Source: Streptomyces violens (GTDB lineage Bacteria; Actinomycetota; Actinomycetes; Streptomycetales; Streptomycetaceae). Taken from it: DNA of 64,000 nucleotides. The translations under genes were made by a program, and so were the position numbers. Shown in pieces: positions 1 through 9,625 of this stretch. The notes beneath the pieces are model-generated. The model made no database searches. It worked only from the letters and a program-made list of their open reading frames with translations, and was not told where the DNA came from. The stretch spans positions 62,001 to 126,000 of the forward strand of contig NZ_JOBH01000015.1 of the NCBI RefSeq assembly GCF_000717745.1. The letters are read 5' to 3'. Numbering within the stretch: position 1 is the stretch's first letter; the number at the start of each line of letters is the position of its first letter.

Positions 1-1586
1 CCGTCCGTCGGGAGGACCAGCCGCACGGCCCGTGCGGCGGGCGGCGTGGCGGCGGCCGGGGTACGCAGCGCCGCGGGCAGGTCGCCCGGTGCCGCGCACA
101 CCACCCGTCGCCGCGCGAACGCGGTCCGCCCGACGCGCAGCGTGTGGGCGGCATCCGCAGCGCTGACGTCGCTCCGCTCCAGCACATCCGCCAACTGCTC
201 GGAAAGCGCCTGCAGTTCGGCGTCGTCGCGGGCCGAGAGCACCAGGCGCACCCGGTCGCGGGCCGGTGCCGCGGGGCGTACGGGGCGCGGCGGCGGGCCG
301 AGTACGACGCTCGCGTTGGTACCGCCCAGGCCCATCGAGTTGACCAGGACGTACGGCTCGCCCTCGGTGACGCGGCCGGGCTCGGTGGCGATACGGAAGG
401 GGCTGTCGGCCAGCTCGCCGGGGCTGCGGGGGCGGTCGAAGCCGGGGTGCGGCGGCACCTTGCCGGTGCGCGCCACCTCGATGGCCTTGATCAGCCCGGC
501 GATGCCCGCCGCGGGCCCGCAGTGGCCGATGTTGGCCTTGACCGAGCCCAGGGCGCAGAAGCCGGTACGGTCGGCGGGTGCGGCCAGGCCCTCGGCCAGG
601 CCGCGCAGTTCGATGCGGTCGCCGAGCGGGGTGCCGGAGCCGTGTGCCTCGACGTACCGCAGCCGGTCCCCGCGCACGCCCGCGACATCCAGCGCGGCGG
701 CCACCACGTCGGCGAGTCCGGCGGGGCTCGGCGCGGTGAAGCCGGAGCGGGCCGAGCCGTCGTTGCCGACGGCCGAGCCGCGGACGACCGCGAGCACCGG
801 GTCGCCGTCCGCGAGCGCATCGGAGAGCCGGCGCAGCACCACGACGCCGACGCCGGAGCTGAAGGACGTGCCGGTGGAGCGCGCGTCGAACGGCCGACAG
901 TGGCCGTCGTGCGAGGCCAGCGCGCCCGGCTGGTGCCGGTATCCGAGTACCGGCTCGTTGACCGCCGCGCCGCCGGCCAACGCCAGGTCGCACTCGCCCG
1001 CCAGCAGGCTGAGCACGGCGTAGTGCACCGCGGTCAGGGAGGAGGAGCAGGCGGTCTGCACGCCGATGGACGGGCCGCGCAGCCCCAGCTTGTACGCCAC
1101 CCGGGAGGGCAGGAAGTCGCCGAGCCCGCCCAGGTGCAGCATGACGTCGTCCACGGCGCCCAGCACGCCGTCGGCGCGCGCCCTGGCCACCTGGAGTGCC
1201 GCCATGTACGTGCTGGGGCTGCCGCCCGCGAAGACGCCGGTGACCAGCGGGTCGCCGGTGGGCGGGTGTCCGGCCGACTCCAGCGCCTCCCAGCACACTT
1301 CGAGGAAGAGCCGCTGCTGCGGGTCGGTGGCCTCGGCCTCGGTGGGCGAGTAGCCGAAGAACTCGGCGGCGAAGTCCTCGGCGCCGTCCAGCGTCGCCGC
1401 GGTCGTCACGTAGGAGGGGTCGTCCAGGGTCTCGTCGGTCAGCCCGGCCGCGCGCAGGGCCGTGCGGTCCAGCTCGTGGAACGCCACCCGGCCCGCGGCA
1501 AGGTTCCGCAGGAACTCCCCGGGGTTGCGGGCGCCGGGGAACCGGCAGCCGGTACCGATGACCGCTATGGCCGCGTCGTCGTTCAC
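1..1586 (-). CDS. Type I polyketide synthase, N-terminal ketosynthase (partial)
   Basis: The frame is open from a GTG at 1586 to the left edge, so the C-terminal part lies outside the window. The first ~430 residues form a beta-ketoacyl synthase that would condense an acyl or peptidyl thioester with an extender unit. The catalytic Cys sits in TACSSSLTAVH, the two His in VEAHGSGTPLGD and NIGH. The frame then enters a post-KS linker (around VRLVLSARDDAELQAL), where an acyltransferase could follow. The start codon overlaps the stop of the upstream NRPS gene as GTGA, so the two are translationally coupled. This PKS is therefore expected to extend the peptide made by the NRPS proteins at 1583-8417. 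KS identity is secure; later domains and the product cannot be seen. Confidence 0.9.
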   Translation of the reverse strand, partial: MNDDAAIAVIGTGCRFPGARNPGEFLRNLAAGRVAFHELDRTALRAAGLTDETLDDPSYVTTAATLDGAEDFAAEFFGYSPTEAEATDPQQRLFLEVCWEALESAGHPPTGDPLVTGVFAGGSPSTYMAALQVARARADGVLGAVDDVMLHLGGLGDFLPSRVAYKLGLRGPSIGVQTACSSSLTAVHYAVLSLLAGECDLALAGGAAVNEPVLGYRHQPGALASHDGHCRPFDARSTGTSFSSGVGVVVLRRLSDALADGDPVLAVVRGSAVGNDGSARSGFTAPSPAGLADVVAAALDVAGVRGDRLRYVEAHGSGTPLGDRIELRGLAEGLAAPADRTGFCALGSVKANIGHCGPAAGIAGLIKAIEVARTGKVPPHPGFDRPRSPGELADSPFRIATEPGRVTEGEPYVLVNSMGLGGTNASVVLGPPPRPVRPAAPARDRVRLVLSARDDAELQALSEQLADVLERSDVSAADAAHTLRVGRTAFARRRVVCAAPGDLPAALRTPAAATPPAARAVRLVLPTD

Positions 1587-4500
1587 GCCGCCGGCTCCGC
1601 GGAACCGGCGCTGCCCGCGCCGCGGCGGCCGAGGAGGCGGGCGCGGCCCGCCGCGGCACCGCCGGACCGGGCACCCGTGTTCTCCCGCGCCGCCCCGTCC
1701 GCGCCGTCCGGACCGTCCGCGCCTGCGAGCAGCGCGGCCTGGGCGTGCACGGTGCTGTGCTGGAAGAGGTCGGCCGCGTCCAGTTCCCGGTCGGTCAGCC
1801 CGGAGAGCTGGTCGAGGAGGACGATCAGCAGCAGCGAGTCGCCGCCCGCGTCGAAGAAGTTGACGTCGTACGGGACGGCCGGCACGTCCAGGACGTCCCG
1901 CCAGGCGGCGCCGATCGCCTCGGTGAGCGCGGCGGGGTCGGCGGGGACGGCGGCATCGGCGGGTGCGGTGGCATCGACGGTGCCGGGAGTGGCGTCGGTG
2001 AGCACGGGGGCCTCCAGGTCGGTGGTGAGGTCGGCCGCGGCGGCGGCGAGATCGCCGAGCAGAGCGTCGGCGGTGACGGCGTCGAACAGGGCGGTGGCGT
2101 AGGTGAGTTGGAACCCGAGGCGGTCGGCGCCGCCGGTGGCGGTCAGCTCCAGCTCGTACTTGAGCTTGAGCGCCGGGGGCGTGCGGTAACGGGTCGTGAT
2201 ACCGGGCCCGAGGGCCGGCGGGGTGGCGGGTGCATCGGTGGCGGAGAGGTAGACCGGGGTCACCGGCGGGCGGCCGAGGTCGCGTTCAGGGTGCAGCGCG
2301 GCGGCGAGCGCGTCGAAGGGCGCGTCGGCGTGCCGGTAGGCGGTCAGCGCGGAGCCCTTGACGCGGGTCAGGAGGGTGCGCCAGCTCGGGCGGCCGCTGA
2401 GGTCGGCCCGGAGCAGGAGGGTATTGACGAACATGCCGACGGTGCCGGCGGCCCCGGCGCTGTCCCGTCCGGCCCAGGGGAACGCGAACAGGAAGTCCCG
2501 CTGCGTGCTGCGCCGGGCCAGCACGGCGGCCAGCAGCGCCGCCGCGGTCATGAACGTCGTACAGCCCAGCTCGGCGGCGATCTCCCGCAGCCGCGCGCTG
2601 TCCTCGACCGGCAGCCGGAGCTCCCGGGTGGTGGCGGCCTCGATGCTCTGGGTCCGCTGCCGTGGCCGGTCGTACGGCAGCGCGATGTCGGTCGGCGCGC
2701 CCCGCAGCCCGGCCAGCAGCGCGTCGAGCGTGCCGTCGGGCACCGCGGGCGCCGGGAGGCTCGCGGGGTGGGCCGCGGGCGGCGGATCGAACGGCCGACC
2801 CGCACTCAACTCCCGGTAGCCCGCCGCCAGTTCGTCCATGACCAGGTCGAGCGACCAGCCGTCGGAGACGATGTGGTGGACGGCGTACAGCAGCACCGTG
2901 CGGTCGCCGGCGAGCGCGATCACCTCGCCGCGCGCGGGCGCCTGCCGGGCCAGGTCCACCGGCGCCCAGCACTCCCGCGCCAGGTGGGCGTCCAGCTCCT
3001 CGCGGGTCCAGGCCGCCGCGTCGAGGAGGGTGACCTCCGGCGGGCTGCCGTCGGTGCGGTACTGGACCCGGCGCGCCTTGGTGTCCAGGGTGAAGCGGGA
3101 ACGCAGGGCCGGGTGGCGGGCGAGCACCGCGGCGAAGGCGTCCCGCAGCAGCGCGCGGTCCACCGGACCGTCGATCTCGACGACGCCGGGCGCGAGATAG
3201 GCCGCGCGCACGGCGGGCAGCCGGTCCATGAGCCACAGCCGCTGCTGTACGGGGGTGGCGGGGTGCGGGCCGTCGCCGTCCGCCGTGCGCGCGGCCTCGG
3301 TGGTACCGGCACCGGCCGCCGCCAGCGCGCGGGCCAGGCCGCCGACCGTGGGGTCCGCGAGGAAGGCCCGCAGCGGTACGGCGGTACCCCACTCGCGTTC
3401 GGCCGCGGCCAGCATGCGCACGGCGAGCAGCGAGTGGCCGCCGAGGGTGAAGAAGTCGCTGTCGGGGGCGAGGTCGCCCCCGTCACCTCGGTCGGGGCCT
3501 GCCTCGGCCAGGACCGTGGCCATCAGGCGCGCCACCTTGCGCTGGTCGTCCGTGAGCGGGGCCGGCCGGTGCTCGCCGCGGGGCAGCGGGCGGTCGCGCA
3601 GCTCCGCCAGCGCCGCGAAGTCGACCTTGTCGTTGGCCGTGCGCGGCAGCGCGGCCACGGCGTGGACCTCGGCCGGGAGCACCGCGGCGGGCAGCCAGTT
3701 CAGCAGCGGTCGGACGATGTCCTCGTGCGTCGGCGCCGCGTCCGCGGCGAGCTCCACATAGGCGACGAGCCGCTTCGGGGTACCGGTCGCGTGCACGGCG
3801 GCTGCCGCGACGGCGGGGTTCTCCTCGATCAGCGCGCGGACCTCGTCGGGCTCGATCCGGTTGCCGAGGATCTTCACCTGGTCGTCGATCCGGCCGAGGT
3901 ACTCCAACTCCCCGTCGGCGCGCACCAGTACGCGGTCGCCCGTGCGGTACATCAGCGCGTCCGGCGCGTCCGCGTACGGGTCGGGCAGGAACGCGGCGGC
4001 GGTGCGGTCCGGCATCCCGAGATAGCCCAGCGCCACGCCGGCACCCGCGACGTACAGCTCACCCGGTACGGAGGCGGGCAGCTCCTCGCCGTGCGGACCG
4101 AGCACATAGGCGCGGGTGTTGGGCAGCGGCCGGCCGATGGCCGGGGCGCGGGTGTCGCCGGGGTCGACGACGTGGCAGGTGCTGTTGCAGGACGCCTCCG
4201 CCGGGCCGTACACATTGCGGACCTCGGCGCCCCAGCGGCGGGCGCAGTCGGCGGCGAGCGAGCGGGGCAGCGCCTCGCCGCCGGAGTAGACGACGCGCAG
4301 CGCGCAGCCGCCCGGTCCGGCGTCCGGTTCGGCACTCAGCATGGCGTGCAGGAGGCTGGGGGTGACCGAGCCCGCGACGGTCGCGCCGTCCGGGCCGTGG
4401 ACGAGCCGCAGCAGGGCGGCCGGGTCGCGGCGTTCGACGTCGTCGGCGAGGACCAGCCGGGCCCCGGCCAGCAGGCCCTCGACGACGTTGAAGGCGGCCG

Positions 4501-5101
4501 GGTCGAAGGCGGTGCCCGCGGTCACCAGCAGCCGGTCGGCGGTGCCGAGGCCGCAGTCGGCCGCCCACCACAGGGCCGTGTTGAGCAGGCCGCGGTGCGG
4601 GACGAGCACGCCCTTGGGGCGGCCCGTCGTCCCGGAGGTGAAGATGACCACGGCCGGGTCCTCGGGGCAGGGGCGGAGCGCGGCGGGCGGCCCGGCCGCC
4701 TCCCCCAGCTCCCGGATCTCCGCGAGGTCGACGGGCTTGGCGTCCGTGTCCAGACCGCGGAGCAGGCCGGCCCCGGCCTCGTCGACGAGGACCGTGGCGG
4801 CCCCGGTCTCGCGCAGTACGAAGGCGATGCGGGCGGCCGGGGTGTCCATCGCGAGGGGGACGAAGGCGGCGCCCGCGCGGAGGGCACCCAGCCAGCCGGC
4901 GATCAGCGCCCCGCCGCGTGCGGTCAGTACCGGTACGAGCGTGCCGGGTCCCGCGCCGTGTGCCGTCAGGTGCCGGGCCACGGCCCGCGACCAGTCGTCC
5001 AGCGCGCGCCAGGAGAGTTCCTCCCCGGCGCAGGTCACCGCGGTGTCATCGCCGGGCATGGCGGCGAACCGCAGGTCGAGCAGGTCGGTCACGGTGGTCA
5101 T
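1583..5101 (-). CDS. Nonribosomal peptide synthetase, A-T-C-T
   Basis: This 1172-residue protein has four domains. An adenylation domain covers about 1-510 (A3 FTSGTTGRPKG, A5 NVYGPAEAS, A7 YRTGD, A8 GRIDDQVKILGNRIEPDEV, A10 Lys in LPRTANDKVDF). A carrier follows at about 535-600 (FFTLGGHSLLAV). A condensation domain covers about 615-1040 with HHIVSDGW. A second carrier lies at about 1080-1140 (FFDAGGDSLLLI). Aligned by eye to GrsA, the pocket reads D-P-F-S-Y-G-V-C-N, which matches no code I know, although Asp235 is kept. The second carrier has no A domain of its own, so it needs loading in trans or acts as a transfer site to the next PKS. The ATG overlaps the stop of the C-domain gene (ATGA). 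The C-terminal ~30 residues are low-complexity Ala/Gly/Arg. Confidence 0.92.
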   Translation of the reverse strand: MTTVTDLLDLRFAAMPGDDTAVTCAGEELSWRALDDWSRAVARHLTAHGAGPGTLVPVLTARGGALIAGWLGALRAGAAFVPLAMDTPAARIAFVLRETGAATVLVDEAGAGLLRGLDTDAKPVDLAEIRELGEAAGPPAALRPCPEDPAVVIFTSGTTGRPKGVLVPHRGLLNTALWWAADCGLGTADRLLVTAGTAFDPAAFNVVEGLLAGARLVLADDVERRDPAALLRLVHGPDGATVAGSVTPSLLHAMLSAEPDAGPGGCALRVVYSGGEALPRSLAADCARRWGAEVRNVYGPAEASCNSTCHVVDPGDTRAPAIGRPLPNTRAYVLGPHGEELPASVPGELYVAGAGVALGYLGMPDRTAAAFLPDPYADAPDALMYRTGDRVLVRADGELEYLGRIDDQVKILGNRIEPDEVRALIEENPAVAAAAVHATGTPKRLVAYVELAADAAPTHEDIVRPLLNWLPAAVLPAEVHAVAALPRTANDKVDFAALAELRDRPLPRGEHRPAPLTDDQRKVARLMATVLAEAGPDRGDGGDLAPDSDFFTLGGHSLLAVRMLAAAEREWGTAVPLRAFLADPTVGGLARALAAAGAGTTEAARTADGDGPHPATPVQQRLWLMDRLPAVRAAYLAPGVVEIDGPVDRALLRDAFAAVLARHPALRSRFTLDTKARRVQYRTDGSPPEVTLLDAAAWTREELDAHLARECWAPVDLARQAPARGEVIALAGDRTVLLYAVHHIVSDGWSLDLVMDELAAGYRELSAGRPFDPPPAAHPASLPAPAVPDGTLDALLAGLRGAPTDIALPYDRPRQRTQSIEAATTRELRLPVEDSARLREIAAELGCTTFMTAAALLAAVLARRSTQRDFLFAFPWAGRDSAGAAGTVGMFVNTLLLRADLSGRPSWRTLLTRVKGSALTAYRHADAPFDALAAALHPERDLGRPPVTPVYLSATDAPATPPALGPGITTRYRTPPALKLKYELELTATGGADRLGFQLTYATALFDAVTADALLGDLAAAAADLTTDLEAPVLTDATPGTVDATAPADAAVPADPAALTEAIGAAWRDVLDVPAVPYDVNFFDAGGDSLLLIVLLDQLSGLTDRELDAADLFQHSTVHAQAALLAGADGPDGADGAARENTGARSGGAAAGRARLLGRRGAGSAGSAEPAA

Positions 5102-6564
5102 GCGTCTCCTCCTCCGTGCGGCCCGGCGGCGCGAGGTGCGGTGCCGATGAGCCGGTCGCGGTACTCCGCCGCCAGGTCGCGCCGGGGGCCGGCCAGCACG
5201 GTGCGCGGCGGGCGGCCCGCCGACGGGTCGGTCAGGGGCAGGGCACGCAGCGCGGTGCCCGGCGCGGCGACGGCCGCGGCGAGCAGCGCGTTGAAGTGCC
5301 CGGCGAGCTGCCGCGCGGTCTCCGCGGAGTACCGGTCGGTGTCGTACTCGACCGTGCCGCGGAGCCCGTCGGGGGCGTACTCGAGGGTGAGCGTCACGTC
5401 GAGCTTGGTGGTGCCGGTCGGGAGCAGCCGCGGCGGGCCCCAGCGCGGCCGGTCGCCGAGCCGGGGTGCCGGCGCGTTCTGCAGGACGAAGCCGACGCTG
5501 GCCAGTGGCCCCGGCGCGCGGGTCCTGTCACCGCCCGCACCGGCCGTGAGCTGCTCGAACGGCAGTCGTTGGTGGGACAGTGCCCGGAACGCCTCGCCGC
5601 GCACCTCCGTGCACAGCCGCTCGAAGGTCCAGTCGGCCCGGGGCGCACAGTGCAGCGGGACGGTGTTGACGAAGAAGCCGATGAGTTCCTCGACGGCGGG
5701 GTGCGGGCGGTTGGCGGCGACGGTGCCGAGCAGGAACTCCTCCAGGCCGGTCCAGCGCTGCACCACGGCCTGGAACGCCGCGAGCAGCACGACGAAGGGG
5801 GTGGCCCGGACAGCCGTCGCCATTTCATCCACGCGGGCGGCGAGTTCGGCGGTGACATGGAACGTGTGCTGGGCGCCGCGGCGGTCGCCCTCGGGGAGGG
5901 CGGGGCGCGGCGGGCAGGCTCCGAGTGCGAGATCGCCGGACACGGTGCGCAGTTGCGCGAGGCGCGCCGCCACCCGTTCGGCCATGGCGGGATGCGCGGC
6001 CACTTCACGGTCCCACTCGGCGAAGTCCGCGTACTGCACCGCCGGTTGCGGGAGGTTCGGCGCCACTCCGGCGACCGCCTGGTCGTACGCGGTGGCCAGA
6101 TCCTCGTACAGTGCGCCCAGCGACCAGCCGTCCACCGCGATGTGGTGGACGACCAGCAGCATCGCGTCGCCGTCCGGGCCGCCCCGCCACACGGTGCAGC
6201 GCAGCGGCGGCCCGGCCGAGAGGTCGAAGGGGGCGCGGGCGTGGCGGGCGAGTCCGGCCTCCCCGGGCGGGCCTGCGAGCACCTCCACGGGGACGGGTAC
6301 CGCCTCGCCGATGTACTGAACCGGGCGGCCTTCGCGCAGCCCGTAGGTGGTGCGCAGGATCTCGTGGCGTGCGACGAGCGCGGTCAGGGCGAGGGCGAGC
6401 GCGGCGGTGTCGACGGGCTCGTGCCAGTGGGTGAGCAGCGGGACGTTGTAGGCGGCGGAGCCGGGGGCCGCCGCGTCGATGAACCACAGCCGCTCCTGCG
6501 CGCAGGAGAGCGGCGCTGTTGTGGCCGCCCGGCGGGTCAGGGGCGGCGAGGGAAGCTGCGCCAT
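5098..6564 (-). CDS. Free-standing NRPS condensation domain protein
   Basis: This 488-residue protein is a single condensation domain. Visible motifs are C1-like LSCAQERLWFID near the N-terminus, the catalytic HHIAVDGWSL (HHxxxDG), IGFFVNTVPLH and RLPFEQL. It would form the amide bond between aminoacyl groups on separate carriers, most simply between the A-T protein upstream and the A-T-C-T protein downstream, neither of which starts with a C domain. The ATG at 6564 overlaps the TGA of the A-T gene, and its own TGA overlaps the next ATG, so all three are coupled. No carrier or epimerisation domain is attached. The full domain and intact HHxxxDG argue that it is active. Confidence 0.93.
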   Translation of the reverse strand: MAQLPSPPLTRRAATTAPLSCAQERLWFIDAAAPGSAAYNVPLLTHWHEPVDTAALALALTALVARHEILRTTYGLREGRPVQYIGEAVPVPVEVLAGPPGEAGLARHARAPFDLSAGPPLRCTVWRGGPDGDAMLLVVHHIAVDGWSLGALYEDLATAYDQAVAGVAPNLPQPAVQYADFAEWDREVAAHPAMAERVAARLAQLRTVSGDLALGACPPRPALPEGDRRGAQHTFHVTAELAARVDEMATAVRATPFVVLLAAFQAVVQRWTGLEEFLLGTVAANRPHPAVEELIGFFVNTVPLHCAPRADWTFERLCTEVRGEAFRALSHQRLPFEQLTAGAGGDRTRAPGPLASVGFVLQNAPAPRLGDRPRWGPPRLLPTGTTKLDVTLTLEYAPDGLRGTVEYDTDRYSAETARQLAGHFNALLAAAVAAPGTALRALPLTDPSAGRPPRTVLAGPRRDLAAEYRDRLIGTAPRAAGPHGGGDA

Positions 6565-8417
6565 CAGACCGCCTCCGCCGACTCGCGTACTCGCCCGGCC
6601 AGTTCGCCGATGCCGGCGGCCAGCAGGATGTCGTACGGCTCGACGTCGGCCGCGAGTACCTCGCGGATGCGCGCCGCGGCCTGCGTCGCGAGCAGTGAAT
6701 TGCCGCCGAGGGAGAGGAAGTCCTGGTCGGGGGCGGTCGCGGGGGTGCCGAGCACCTCCGTCCAGATGCGGGTGAGCGCGTCGGTGACGGGGTCGCCGGA
6801 GGACGGTGCGGACGGTCCGGCGGGCTGCCGCGAGGGCGCCGCCTCCGCCGCGCTGTCTTCGACGCTTGCCGTGGCTGCCTCGATCATCGCGTCGATGCGT
6901 CCGCGGTCGGCCTTGCCGGTGGAGTGCAGCGGCAGGCTCGCCAGCGGCAGCCAGCTTGCGGGCAGCATGTACGCGGGGAGGGCGCGGGCGAGCGCGGCGG
7001 CCAGCTCCTCGGCGCCGCCTCGCTCTGTCCCGTCGGAAGGCAGGAACGCACCCGCCAGCCGTGCCGCCGGCCCCTCGCCCACCTTGCTCACGAACGCGGC
7101 TTCGGCGAGGCCCGTGGCGAGCGCCGCGCGCTCGATCTCCTCCAGCTCGATCCGGTAGCCGCGCAGCTTCACCTGCCGGTCGGCGCGGCCCACCAGCTCC
7201 AGTTCGCCGTCGGGCAGCTCCCGCACCAGGTCGCCGGTGCGGTACATGGGCGTGCCGGTGCCCGGTTCGGGGACGAAGGCGCGGGCGGTGTGCTCGGGCC
7301 GGCCGAGGTACCCCTTGGCGACGCCGGGGCCGCCGATGCACAGCTCGCCCGGCTGCCCGGGAGCGACCGGGCGCAGTTCCTCGTCGAGGACGTGCAGCGT
7401 GGTCTGCTGGATGGCGCGGCCGATGGGGATGCGGTCGCGCCCCGCGAGCGAGGCGTCGGTGCAGTCGAAGGACGTGGCGAAGACGGTGGCCTCGGTCGGG
7501 CCGTAGCCGTTGACGAGGCGTTGGGGCGGACCTGCGGCGAGTACGGCGCGGACCGCGGCCAGGTCGAGCTGTTCGCCGCCGACGACGAGGTTCCGCAGTG
7601 TGTGCAGTGCGCCGGGCCGGGTGCGGGCGACCAGGTGGAAGAGCGAGGTGGTCAGGAAGAGGGTCGTGATGTCCTCGGCCTGGAGGAGGGCCGCCCAGCG
7701 GTCCACGGCGAGGTCGACGACGGTGGGCAGGACGACGAGTGTGGCGCCCGCGGTGAGCGCGCCCCACACCTCGAAGGTGGTGGCGTCGAAGGCGGGGTTG
7801 GCGGCCTGGCCGACCCGGTCGCCGGGGGCGATGGTGCAGAAGGTCGCGTCGGTGACGAGGCGGCGGACGGCCCGGTGCGGTACGACGACGCCCTTGGGCG
7901 TGCCGGTGGAGCCGGAGGTGTAGCCGATGTAGAGGGGGCTGTCGCCGTCTACGGGTACCTCGGGTACTTCGAACCGGTGGTCCGGCGCCGGGCGGTCCAC
8001 GGCCACCTGCTGCACCCCGGGGATCCCGGCCGTACGCCCTTCCCCTGTCTCTTCGCCGACGAGCACTGTGCGGACCCCCGCGTCCGCGAGGACCGTGGCC
8101 ACCCGCTCCGCGGGGGCCTGGGCGTCGAGCGGCAGGTAGGCGGCGCCGGCCCGGGCGACGCCGAGGAGGGCGACGATCAGTGCGGTGCCGCGCTCCAGGT
8201 CGACGGCGACCGGCTCACCGGGCGCGACGCCGTGCGTGGCGAGCGTGTGCGCCAGCCGGCCCGCCTGCTCCCAGAGCTGACGGTAGGTCAGGGAGGGGCC
8301 GCCGCGTGCGTCGCGAACGGCACAGGCGTCGGGGCGTTCCCCGACGCGTGCGGCGACGAGGTGGTGCACCCCGAGCGTGCCGGCCCGTGGGACGGCGGCG
8401 TGCGCGTACTTGCCCAT
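6564..8417 (-). CDS. NRPS adenylation-thiolation didomain
   Basis: This 617-residue loading protein has an A domain (about 20-520) with YTSGSTGTPKG, NGYGPTEAT, YRTGD, GRADRQVKLRGYRIELEEIE and the A10 Lys in LPLHSTGKADR, followed by a carrier with the phosphopantetheine Ser in LSLGGNSLLATQ (about 575). Read by eye against GrsA, the pocket is D-A-F-F-V-G-G-V-F, closest to valine/isoleucine-type codes; this is a hand alignment and only suggestive. There is no C domain, so it looks like the initiating module. It is the first gene of the operon. The ATG at 8417 follows AAAGGA with good spacing. A Ser/Ala/Pro-rich linker separates A and T. Confidence 0.93.
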   Translation of the reverse strand: MGKYAHAAVPRAGTLGVHHLVAARVGERPDACAVRDARGGPSLTYRQLWEQAGRLAHTLATHGVAPGEPVAVDLERGTALIVALLGVARAGAAYLPLDAQAPAERVATVLADAGVRTVLVGEETGEGRTAGIPGVQQVAVDRPAPDHRFEVPEVPVDGDSPLYIGYTSGSTGTPKGVVVPHRAVRRLVTDATFCTIAPGDRVGQAANPAFDATTFEVWGALTAGATLVVLPTVVDLAVDRWAALLQAEDITTLFLTTSLFHLVARTRPGALHTLRNLVVGGEQLDLAAVRAVLAAGPPQRLVNGYGPTEATVFATSFDCTDASLAGRDRIPIGRAIQQTTLHVLDEELRPVAPGQPGELCIGGPGVAKGYLGRPEHTARAFVPEPGTGTPMYRTGDLVRELPDGELELVGRADRQVKLRGYRIELEEIERAALATGLAEAAFVSKVGEGPAARLAGAFLPSDGTERGGAEELAAALARALPAYMLPASWLPLASLPLHSTGKADRGRIDAMIEAATASVEDSAAEAAPSRQPAGPSAPSSGDPVTDALTRIWTEVLGTPATAPDQDFLSLGGNSLLATQAAARIREVLAADVEPYDILLAAGIGELAGRVRESAEAV

Positions 8418-8709
8418 GGCTCAAGTCCTTTGGTCGTCATCCGTGGAGCGCCGGCCGCGGTTGCGCGCGGCGCGGCACGGCACGCCGGACCGCGGCGTGC
8501 GGTACGGCGGGCCGGTGAACGGCATGGAGTACGAAAGAAGACGTAGACGCCCCAGAGGACGGCGGTGGGCGCCCCATCGCGCCCCCGTGGCCCTCTCACC
8601 GTGCGATCGCCGGTGGCTTCCGATCACTAGTTGCGCGGGGAGGGCGATCGGTTTACGGGACTTACGGATGCACCGACGTGACCTGCGCCACTCGGCCGGG
8701 TACGCGAAC
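8418..8709. promoter_or_regulatory. Upstream region of the NRPS operon
   Basis: This non-coding stretch lies between the NRPS operon start and the terminator of the short-chain dehydrogenase gene, both on the minus strand. It should hold the NRPS promoter. I see no convincing -35/-10 pair. The only structure noted is a short 9-bp-period direct repeat, TTACGGGAC/TTACGGATG, at about 8653-8670. Open frames across it have no start signal or recognisable content. Confidence 0.4.
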
Positions 8710-8736
8710 GGGCCGGCCTCCCGAGGAGACCGGCCC
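8710..8736 (-). terminator. Hairpin downstream of the SDR gene
   Basis: The arms GGGCCGGCCTC (8710-8720) and GAGACCGGCCC (8726-8736) pair over 11 positions with one mismatch around a 5-nt loop. The hairpin lies 26 nt past the stop of the dehydrogenase gene. No T-run follows, which is usual for Streptomyces terminators. Confidence 0.6.
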
Positions 8737-8762
8737 GCTGCGCGGTGCGGTGGTGCGGCGGT

Positions 8763-9503
8763 TCAGACGAGGTGGCGGCCGCCGTCCACCATCAGTACCT
8801 CGCCGGTGGTGTAGGCGGCGGTGGCCAGGGCGTGCACCGCCTCGGCGACGTCTTCCGGCGTGCCGACCCTGCGCTGCGGGGTATTGGCGGTGATCCAGTC
8901 CCGCGAGCCTTCCCACACCTGCGGCGCCTCGTCGTACCAGGGGGTCTCGACGAGGCCGGGGGCCACGGCGTTGACCCGGACGTCGGGGCCGAGGGTCGCG
9001 CCGAGCAGGCGGGTCATGTGGTCGACGGCGGCCTTGCTGACCGCGTACGGCACGGAGCTGCCCATGGCGCGGCTGCCGGAGACGGACGAGATGTTGACGA
9101 TCGATCCTGCGCCGGTGGCCTTCAGGTGCGGCACGGCGGCGGTGATCACCTGCCAGGTGCCGATGACGTTGACGTCGAGGATGTCGTGCCAGACCTTGGC
9201 GTCGACCGCGTCCAGGTCGTCGAGCGGGATGAAGCGGGTGCGCCCGGCGTTGTTGACGAGCACGTCGAGCCGGCCGTACGTCTCGACAGCGGTGTCGACG
9301 AGCCGCCGGGCGTCCGCCGGGTCGGCGATGTCGCCCTGGACGTAGACGGCGTCGGGCAGCTGGGCGGCCAGCTCCTCACCGGCCGCCACGGACGAGGCCG
9401 AGTTCACGACGATGCGCATCCCCGCGGCCGCCAGGCGGCGGGCGACGGCGGCGCCGATACCCGAGGACGAGCCGGTGATGAGGGCGACACGTTCTTCACT
9501 CAC
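8763..9503 (-). CDS. Short-chain dehydrogenase/reductase (SDR)
   Basis: This 246-residue protein of classical SDR length is an NAD(P)-dependent oxidoreductase of the FabG/glucose dehydrogenase type. It has the cofactor motif TGSSSGIG at about residue 9, NNAG near 86, the active-site Ser in NISSVSGS and the YAVSK (YxxxK) pair. The start is the GTG at 9503, with GGAGG five bases upstream; the longer frame to 9644 runs into the divergent promoter and is not needed. It is divergent from the symporter at 9818, sharing a control region with a perfect palindrome, so both may serve uptake and oxidation of one small substrate. It could instead tailor the adjacent NRPS/PKS product, but a terminator separates them. 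The substrate cannot be read from sequence. Confidence 0.9.
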   Translation of the reverse strand: MSEERVALITGSSSGIGAAVARRLAAAGMRIVVNSASSVAAGEELAAQLPDAVYVQGDIADPADARRLVDTAVETYGRLDVLVNNAGRTRFIPLDDLDAVDAKVWHDILDVNVIGTWQVITAAVPHLKATGAGSIVNISSVSGSRAMGSSVPYAVSKAAVDHMTRLLGATLGPDVRVNAVAPGLVETPWYDEAPQVWEGSRDWITANTPQRRVGTPEDVAEAVHALATAAYTTGEVLMVDGGRHLV

Positions 9504-9587
9504 ACATACCTCCGCATAACGCGATTCGGACGGAACTCGCCTCTTCGGCAGGGGATTTCGGCTCCCTGCCGGTGCGCCGGAAAGACC

Positions 9588-9616
9588 TTGACGCTCCCGG
9601 AGGCGGCCCCTAGAGT
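9588..9616 (+). promoter_or_regulatory. Sigma-70-like promoter for the symporter gene
   Basis: TTGACG (9588-9593) and TAGAGT (9611-9616) are separated by exactly 17 bp, a close match to the HrdB-type consensus. It points toward the symporter gene and sits just before the palindromic operator at 9626-9651, which would therefore overlap the early transcribed region. Confidence 0.65.
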
Positions 9617-9625
9617 ACCAAGAAA

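Noticed and set aside
1745..6319. Plus-strand frame of 1524 codons
   Set aside because: It runs antisense to the NRPS genes, lacks any recognisable motif, and has the Gly/Arg/Gln-rich make-up of a high-GC shadow frame.
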